This document shows positions 57,590 to 64,000 of a stretch of DNA of 64,000 bases, one piece after another (position 1 is the first letter of the stretch; each line of letters starts with the position of its first letter). Under the pieces are notes generated by a model that made no database searches, was not told where the DNA came from, and saw only the letters and a program-made list of their open reading frames with translations. The position numbers and the translations under genes are program-made. This DNA is from Apoda limacodes (taxonomy: Eukaryota > Arthropoda > Insecta > Lepidoptera > Limacodidae): contig OX291561.1 in assembly GCA_946406115.1 (NCBI GenBank), positions 3,340,273 to 3,404,272 on the forward strand, read 5' to 3'.

Positions 57590-57936
57590 CTATGCAGTTT
57601 CTGCTTCACCGGGCTTTTGAGGCGAGACTCTGAAGGAGTCTTAGCCCATATAGCACCCAACGCTCAAGGGCTCTCCGCGGGGGGAGCCTCGGCTTGGGTT
57701 GTCGCTCTTGGGGTCGTCCCTTCGACCAGCGTGAGCCTCGAACCCGAAGGTGAGTCAGCGCCAGTGGGGAGTTCCCCGTTACGCGATTGCGAGTGAGTTT
57801 TTTTCTTTTTTGTTTCCCGATGTTGCGTCCGACTTACACAAATCGTGGTCACGGGAGGACTGTTGTCAGCTGCTTCAGTAAGGTTCTTCACTTTGCCTTC
57901 ACAATTTTGATTATTTGAACTATAGGTCCTCAACAT
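57590..57936 (-). pseudogene. Probable retrotransposon ORF1-like relic
   Basis: A GC-rich island inside AT-rich DNA. The minus frame from ATG at 57936 reads 90 codons, rich in Ser, Thr, Pro, Lys and Glu, with TKKKKTHSQSRNGELPTGA, DSPSGSRLTLVEGTTPRATT and AEAPPAESP, then a TGA stop. The same frame continues after it as KTPSESRLKSPVKQKLHSPF. A basic, proline/serine-rich leader of this kind is typical of N-termini of LINE ORF1 or gag-like proteins. No zinc knuckle or RRM is visible. Assignment is by resemblance only. Confidence 0.4.
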
Positions 57937-58241
57937 TGACTACGTCATGATAATGGTGTCCGTTGCTTCGAGGACGATTACATTTGCCGATAACAGGATT
58001 CCAATGATAATAAACTGTATAAATACCTAATATTTATTTTTATAACTACTGCAATATTAAGATGTTTATATCCTGTAAATGTAATTTTTTAAAACGTGTA
58101 CAAGTCGCGAAAGTATTTAACCACTAAACAATGATTTAAAACTAATCAAAGCTTTTTGTAGATTTCTTAGATTACATATGTATCTATATCTTTTAAGTTT
58201 CTGCTAAAAAAAGGCCACTTTTTATACAATTATGTTTATCT
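57937..58241. other. No gene recognised
   Basis: AT-rich sequence between the ORF1-like relic and the second SINE. Confidence 0.5.
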
Positions 58242-58253
58242 ATACATCAAAAT
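58242..58253 (+). repeat. 12-bp SINE target duplication, left
   Basis: ATACATCAAAAT, repeated exactly at 58578-58589. Confidence 0.9.
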
Positions 58254-58577
58254 TCGGTGGTTGCCGAGGAAGTCGGTGGTGGCCGAGGGGTTTTAATTTC
58301 ACTTCACGTCCCAAGTGGCGGAGGTTCAAACCCGGGGTCGGCGTGTGGCAATGAGTCTTTTCTTAATATCTCAAGTACACTGATTAATTTATTCACACCA
58401 CTGGCTTTTCGGTGAAGGAAAATATCGTGAGGAAACCTGCATACGTCAAGAAAAAAAAATGACGTATGTGAAGTCCACAATCCGCACTGGGCCCGCGTGT
58501 GGACTATGGCCTTATCACCCTCGCTTAAGAGGGTAGGCCGTGCCCTAGCAGTGGGGACGTATGAAGGCTGGCAAAGA
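58254..58577 (+). mobile_element. SINE family A, intact copy 2
   Basis: 324 bp between perfect 12-bp duplications. Almost identical to copy 1. It has a few extra 5' bases in which the CGGTGGTTGCCGAGG start is partly duplicated before CGGTGGTGGCCGAGG. The A-box-like TGGCCGAGGGGTT is intact (58280-58292). The B-box is GGTTCAAACCC, one base off the consensus GGTTCGA. It ends GAAGGCTGGCAAAGA. Confidence 0.93.
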
Positions 58578-58589
58578 ATACATCAAAAT
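58578..58589 (+). repeat. 12-bp SINE target duplication, right
   Basis: ATACATCAAAAT, identical to the left copy. Confidence 0.9.
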
Positions 58590-59865
58590 CACATTCAAAT
58601 CATCCGATTACGCGTTCTTCGAACAAACCAAACATTTTCACATTTTTTTATATTAATAACATGTCAGTTCCCACCTAGTAAAGTCATGGGATAAGATCTA
58701 AATCGGTAAACTGTTGCTTGGTCGGTTTTATCATAAAGAATATAAAAAGTGTACTACAAAACGTTGAATATTCTTATAATAACGATCTCTAATCGATTCA
58801 TCATCGGTTTAAAACCTTATTGTATCTGCGGCGCGCGGCCGCGGCGGCCCATCGTCTAACGGGGGATTACGAAATCGATCTTTCAAATCAGGAATCCGGA
58901 AAGACCGTTCAATCGATGAAGAGATTTAGATACGCGGAATCGTCTGTTAAAAATGAACTGTTTTGTAGCAGCAGGGTTGCCTGCTAGGTTGTAATGTAAT
59001 TAAAAAAATAAAATAAAAGTTTAGAAATAAATCGAAACTGTTTTACTTACTTACTTTACACTTATAATGTAATTAAGTATGAAAAGCAAGTAACTATTAA
59101 AAAATGAAAAAAAATAAAATTTGATGACATGATTTTACTTCTTAGTTCAATATCATGGTATAATTGAAATTAAAAAGGGATTTTAGAACGGGAATGTTTC
59201 GATGCAATTCGATTTTTAGTGCACTCGGGGGAACAATTCTAATACACGGGGCATTGTTGTGTGTCCCCCGACTGACATAGATGTAATTTTTCTTGCGTTT
59301 GTTGTAATCCTTGTCGATATGAGGGCGGTTCTGATTACGCTCAAATTTCTTACGTGTGTCATTATTATAACAAATTAATGACGCATTAACGCTGTAATTG
59401 ATATTAGAGCCACTTGCTAGTGGTACGCTGTTTTTTTTTGAACATTTGACTGGCAACCCTAAGATGATTTTTTATTACCTACTTCAGTATTCAGTACTTG
59501 ATCAGTATTTCAAGCGTTGGAATTGATTTTTTGATGAGAAACGTGTCCACAATAATGGAGGTGTGATCGGTTATTGAATTTTATTCATTCTTATCATTTT
59601 ACTATTAATTAGTTTACCATGAAGATGATATTGTTATTAAACTATGATAAAATTAACTACGAGTAGTGTGCATGTAACTAGTTGACGCAATCACCTTGAG
59701 TTTCGTTGTATGTTTGTATGTAAATAGCTACAAATTGTATATGTTACTAATTGAAAGTTTGATGTCGGTTAAGTATTTTTTATTTTAAATTCTCAAAAGC
59801 AAACAAACATCATTATCATTATATCTTTATTATATCAGTAGACTAAAACTCAATTTTTTTTTTTT
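58590..59865. other. No gene recognised
   Basis: A short GC-rich spot lies at 58829-58850 (GCGGCGCGCGGCCGCGGCGG). The minus frame 59142-59456 is unrecognised. Otherwise AT-rich. Confidence 0.45.
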
Positions 59866-60000
59866 ATTTAAGTAGACTTTTAAACAGCACTTTTAAATCG
59901 TCAGTTTAATAAGTAAATTTATTAACTGTACCTTTACCACCGGTTCGGGATGAATTTACTACCAAGAAGGACTGGCATAAAACTTAGTAGTCTTGGTAAT
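59866..60000 (-). mobile_element. LINE 3' tail (second tail type, minus)
   Basis: Plus strand TTTAAGTAGACTTTTAAACA, CACTTTTAAATCGTCAG, TACCACCGGTTCGGGATGAA and ACCAAGAAGGACTGGC. On the minus strand this is the tail of a common lepidopteran LINE whose 3' end reads GCCAGTCCTTCTTGG...CGAACCGGTGG and finishes in A-rich sequence. Non-coding. Confidence 0.6.
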
Positions 60001-60855
60001 CTTTTACATATTTTTAACTTCATATTCAAAATAAAACAATATATTCTTACACTAGGTAATAACATAATATACAATGTTTCAATTAAAAAAGAACATTTCA
60101 AATTCTCACTAATATTTTCATTATTAATGTATTCATCAACTTAATATTTCTTTTATTAAATATTAACATCACATATTTTAACTGTGAAAACTACCCTCAT
60201 AAACAATAATTAAATTCCAGGTATTCATTCACTAAAACCTGTAAAATGTTACCCTCTTAAAAAATAAACGTTTCCCACAATTATCTCGTGAACATCAGCA
60301 TTAACATTAACAATTCTAACCCACGAAATCCTTTTTATCCGCAAAACAAATTCGTGGCAAATAAATAACCAGGAAACGGCTCAGCAATCTTAATCTCAGA
60401 GCTAAAAGCGTTAGAGCGAAAATACACCGAATAATAAAGCTTATTCGGAGTAACAAAGCCATCTGGATACTGTCTGGAAATAATTAATTAATTAGTAAAA
60501 ATCATTTGGTTCAAAGTCAATGTTTTTTTTTTTATTCAATCAGGTTTTTTAAGTAACATACTCAAACGGTAGAAACTATAAATATTTTCATTTTTATCAC
60601 GGTTTAAAATCTTAATAATATATATGAAGAAGAGCAGGCAAGACTCTTAAATTTAAATGTAAGACGACAATAAATCCCGAAACGGTATTCTTACTTATAT
60701 TTATTCTAAACTGTAGAAGTGGCACATATAACATATCTAAAAAAAGGATTTAAGCAAAATATGTGGTAATTAAGAAAATAAATCTTAATTGTCACAGGTC
60801 TCGATATTTGGTTGGCTGTTGTCCCCAATTATTATTATCAATTAAGTATTTTTAT
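60001..60855. other. No gene recognised
   Basis: AT-rich sequence. Confidence 0.5.
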
Positions 60856-60965
60856 CAGCCTCATACGTCCCCACTGTTGTAGCACGGCCTTCCCTCAACG
60901 CGGGTGATGTGGGCCATAATCCACGCACGGGCCCAGTGCGGATTGTGGACTTCTCATAGGTCGTT
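60856..60965 (-). mobile_element. SINE family A, tail half of a split copy
   Basis: Plus strand CAGCCTCATACGTCCCCACT, GTAGCACGGCCTTCCCTC, CACGGGCCCAGTGCGGATTG and TGGACTTCTCATAGGTCG. It continues the head at 61097-61240 across the inserted repeat. Confidence 0.8.
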
Positions 60966-61090
60966 TTTAGGGTTCCGTACACAAAGGGTAAAAATTACAT
61001 CCCATACAACAAACGTAATTTTTTTGCTTTTTTTTATAGATCATATCGGAACCGTTCGTGCGCGAGTCTGACTCGCACTTAGCCGGTTAT
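60966..61090 (-). mobile_element. GGTTCC-type repeat inserted in a SINE
   Basis: TTTTTAGGGTTCCGTACACA, AAAGGGTAAAAATTACATC and GTGCGCGAGTCTGACTCGCA then CTTAGCCGG: an internally deleted, roughly 120-bp derivative retaining both ends of the family. Confidence 0.8.
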
Positions 61091-61240
61091 TTGACGTGCG
61101 CAGTATCTTTACAATTTTTTCTTTCACCAAAAAGTCTGTGGTGTAAATAATTAATGTACTTAAGAAATATTAGCCGCCGGGCTCCAAACTCCGCCGCTCA
61201 GGACACAAGAGGAAATGGAAACCTCTCGGCCACCACCGAC
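61091..61240 (-). mobile_element. SINE family A, head half of a split copy
   Basis: On the minus strand CAGTCGGTGGTGGCCGAGAG, GCGGAGTTTGGAGCCCGGC, ATTATTTACACCACAGAC and GACGTGCGCAGTATC-equivalent sequence. It is more diverged than the intact copies, so it is an older insertion. Confidence 0.8.
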
Positions 61241-61989
61241 TGTATGGCAAAGAAAATCACGTAGAATTTCTATACAAAGCCTTGTTCTTTTTTTAATAAA
61301 TAAAAACATGAAATAAAACGTGTCGCGCTTAACATTAGTAATTTAATCGTGATATGCAAGTTTCAACCTAATGCAAGCACGCTTTTTAGTTTAGCTTGCT
61401 GAATACTCATGCAAGGTCACTGGCGTATATCGTCCCCTTAAATAAAAGTACAATAAACGCATATTGCAAACATTAAGATTTTATTCAAAGGAGTAATAGT
61501 TAGAGCATCGGAATGGTATTGTATCGAACGATCTACGAAGAAATAATTAACTTTTCGCTGTGTTAATTTATTTTTAAAGTGAATTAAATTTTCACCAAGT
61601 TGCTATACAAAAATTGCACACCAAATCAGCCATTGCATTAATTATACATATTGTTAAAGAAGTACGAAAGGCAAAAGATATAGGTGTTTATATGTTTACC
61701 TACCATGTGGTAGATCAGTTACTTTACCCGACCCGATCTAAAAGAACCCACATCAGTGTTACTCACGGTTTGTGGACTGAATGATGGAAGGATGCTCGTA
61801 AAGAGGAAAATAATAGAAGCGGACAAGGAAAAACTCCCTTTATAAATTAGCTTATTTTGAGGAAAGATTTTATAACATTCTATATGTTTTTAGTACTTAC
61901 AAAAAATGTCCTATAATGCGGATTTGCTCTTTCGCGACTCATGGAGTAAATCTATATACAGGATGGTAAATTTTTATATAAAAAAGTAA
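61241..61989. other. No gene recognised
   Basis: AT-rich sequence. Confidence 0.5.
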
Positions 61990-62130
61990 CCTGACCGACT
62001 AACTGACAGACTTATATATGAACGCAAAGCTCAAACTACTGGGTCTAGAGACTTTGCACAGATGACCTGATATAACGTAGGCGAGTACCTACTAAGAAAT
62101 AATTTTGTAAAATTCATTCCCAAGAGGATA
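61990..62130 (+). repeat. Possible dispersed repeat (CTGGATCTAGAAACTT family)
   Basis: CCTGACCGACTAACTGACAG, ACTGGGTCTAGAGACTTTGC and TAGGCGAGTACCTACTAAG parallel the segment at 38560-38770. Diverged. Confidence 0.35.
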
Positions 62131-62588
62131 AAATTTGACCTTTTCATAGAAAATGAAGATTGACGAATTTGACCGTTTTTGTAAATTCATCCCCGTCCTA
62201 GCTTTCTAGAGGGGAAGAAAATTTTTTTGAGGATTCCGATTTTTTGTAGGAAAACCATAAACAGTTAAAAGCTTTCATTTTTCTTATGAGTCTACGCGAA
62301 CGAAGTAGCAAGAATAAACTAGTAATATATAAAAGTATTCTTCCTATCCTAGGCTTGCTACTCATATATAGAAGAACACGAGTATACTCAAGTATACTCA
62401 ATACACAAAAAGTGGTGGAGCAAAGAGTAAAAGTGGTGGTTTCTCTGAATTACACCTTGCCTATGGTACATTCAATATACGTTCATGATATTCTAAGAAT
62501 TAACATAAAATAAAATAATTCAAATCAGTGTTTTTCATTGGAAATGTCAATTATATGATACTTCTACATACATACAGACAGTAGACAT

Positions 62589-62915
62589 TTAGGTACCTTT
62601 ATGATTTATGTTTACAGTAATGGCCTGCAACACGGTATATAGTGCATTCCAAGTAATAGCTGGTGTTGATGATTCGCTGTACAAGGCAACCGCATTCGTT
62701 CTTGCTTTGTTTGTAAGATCATATATTATTAATAAGTAGGTATAGACTTTTTTTTGATGTCTTAAGTAGATTTTAAAGAGTCCTTCTTCCGCCATAGTAG
62801 CAGTGCTTGGCCACACTAAAAGTTTAGGTAGTTTAAATATGGGCTTGATATGATTTGAAGCCAAACACATTATGCATACAACGCAGAATATTAACGTAGT
62901 ATGGGCGAAAAGCAT
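62589..62915 (-). CDS. Unrecognised 108-codon ORF with signal-like N-terminus
   Basis: ATG-initiated minus frame of 108 codons. Residues about 2-20 (LFAHTTLIFCVVCIMCLASN) are hydrophobic and end in small residues, as in a cleavable signal peptide or single membrane segment. The remainder is mixed, with one possible helix around VYTYLLIIYDL and no cysteine pattern, so no family is suggested. No neighbour or promoter supports it. It may be an exon of a secreted protein, a decayed gene, or chance in AT-rich DNA, where Leu/Ile/Phe runs arise easily. Confidence 0.25.
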   Translation of the reverse strand: MLFAHTTLIFCVVCIMCLASNHIKPIFKLPKLLVWPSTATMAEEGLFKIYLRHQKKVYTYLLIIYDLTNKARTNAVALYSESSTPAITWNALYTVLQAITVNINHKGT

Positions 62916-63624
62916 TAAATGTTAATAACTCGAATATTATCACTTGTATTTAAAATTAGCTGATAACATCCCAAGGGTTTGTATTAAGTGATATTTGATT
63001 AAAATTTCTGATAAATTATATGTACCGTTGCAATAATAAAGCAGAAATTGAAATAGAAAAAAGAGAAAAGATATATATATATGTATATATATTCGTTTAT
63101 AATATTAATGGCCTGTGATGTTGATATCTCAGGTTGGCGAACAAGGTAGCCTGTCTGCTTGTTTGTTACTTTTAATAAAATCCATATACTTGAGACGATA
63201 GATGCAATTTATGAGTTCGGAGAAAGTCTTACCTAATTATTTAATGTAGGCGATGTTCATGAATGAATCTGTAATGAAAAAACATATTTATCGTCATCTT
63301 TACAGTCGTCCCTATCTTAACTAGATGGCTTTTTTTACCAGAATTCCCCCTCGGCTTTATACCACGAAATTCAATTAGTGGACAGCCCTACAAATTTAAG
63401 TACCGATTCGATTTGCTTTCTATTATTTACGAATGCGAAATTTGATTATTTAAATTTTATTTAGTTGGCTCGTGTTTATAAAACAAAATTCATTCTATGG
63501 TCTGTATATTAAACGTTGAATAATGCAATACCTATATAAAACCACATATATACATATTTATTCTTTGTTTTATAGGGTGGATTTTTTTTTCGGACAACTA
63601 CACATCTACTTTTTAGTGTGTGTG
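62916..63624. other. No gene recognised
   Basis: AT-rich. A short alternating TA/GTA stretch lies at 63069-63090. Confidence 0.5.
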
Positions 63625-63907
63625 GACTGCGATGACTTATGGTACAGAAACCTGGTCTCTAACTGTTGGCCTTCTAAATTTGCTTATAGTCGCTCCGCGA
63701 GCTATGGAAAATTCTTGGTGTTTCTTTGCGCGATAAAATCCGAAACGAGGAAATTCGCCAAAGAACCTATGTATGATGGGCGGGCCACATCGCTCATCAA
63801 ACCGATAACCGACGGGGAAGAAAAATTTTTAAGTGCCGACCACGAAGCGGTAGACAAAGCGTGGGACGGCCTCCTGCTATGTGGACAGACGACCTACCCC
63901 CTTTATT
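63625..63907 (+). pseudogene. RTE-type LINE ORF2 C-terminal relic
   Basis: Translating across three frames gives MTYGTETWSLT (about 63632-63664), then VSLRDKIRNEEIRQRTYV and a stop, then WAGHIAHQTDNRRGRKIF and GRPPAMWTDDLP. These are the post-RT motifs of RTE-clade ORF2 proteins: TYGxExW, LRDRIRNExIRxRT, WAGHIAR and RPxxRWxDDL, in the right order. About 50 residues expected between RQRT and WAGH are missing, so there is an internal deletion as well as frameshifts. The 128-codon frame 63523-63909 spans it in mixed frames and is not the real product. No poly(A) or tail is visible within the window. Confidence 0.75.
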
Positions 63908-64000
63908 AAATCAGTAAAAATTATCTGGTTTCGAGCTAACTTGGACATGCAATGTCCGTTTACTTACGTTTTAATTAAAAAATGTGTTGAACAATGATTT

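Noticed and set aside
59142..59456. 104-codon minus-strand ORF
   Set aside because: Asn/Lys/Ile-rich product without motif, no leader or context; AT-rich DNA produces such frames by chance. Kept open only because of its length.

Overview
The window is AT-rich, repeat-dense eukaryotic nuclear DNA. I infer a lepidopteran (moth or butterfly) from the family composition: jockey-type, BS-like and RTE-type non-LTR retrotransposon remnants, tRNA-headed SINEs, a TA-flanked foldback family whose ends read CCTTTAAACGA, and the very common tail ending in TTTATAATATTAGTATGGAT. I found no intact protein-coding gene, rRNA or genuine tRNA. The window is best read as intergenic or intronic DNA made of nested, decaying mobile elements in unique AT-rich sequence. 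Family names come from recognition without a database search.

Layout. 0-9 kb: a lone jockey 3' tail, an 81-bp triplication, a 61-bp minisatellite (about 11 units), a 9-bp microsatellite and a 249-bp palindromic MITE. 9.9-11.1 kb: a LINE-tail copy and a dispersed repeat interrupted by a 369-bp poly(A)-tailed insertion with a 14-bp target duplication. A second copy of that repeat at 22.3 kb preserves the empty site. 16.7-17.1 kb: two foldback MITEs. 17.6-21.1 kb: two ~385-bp inverted arms bracket three coding relics on the minus strand (a BS-like LINE C-terminus, a jockey LINE, and a fragment with an EADTR/DTDV signature). 21-28 kb: SINE and LINE-tail fragments. 29.1-29.8 kb: a decaying coding relic in four staggered frames. 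33.2-33.9 kb: a non-autonomous hAT-type element with a perfect 8-bp target duplication. 35-45 kb: several copies of the GGTTCCGTACC repeat, some nested, a degenerate CACCTNGGTG array and eight perfect 34-bp repeats each carrying CACGTG. 49.6-51.2 kb: a second jockey copy (plus strand) with a damaged catalytic motif. 56-58.6 kb: two nearly identical SINE copies, each with a perfect 12-bp target duplication, flank a probable LINE ORF1 relic. 60.9-61.2 kb: an old SINE split by another element. 63.6-63.9 kb: an RTE-type LINE C-terminal relic runs toward the window edge.

The genes do not work together as a pathway. The coherent story is repeat dynamics: reverse-transcriptase elements (now dead here) that could have mobilised SINEs, cut-and-paste elements represented only by non-autonomous derivatives, and tandem arrays. 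The best-supported observations are the insertions dated by target duplications, the empty-site comparison between 10.6 and 22.5 kb, the 3.5-kb inverted-repeat structure, and the perfect CACGTG array.
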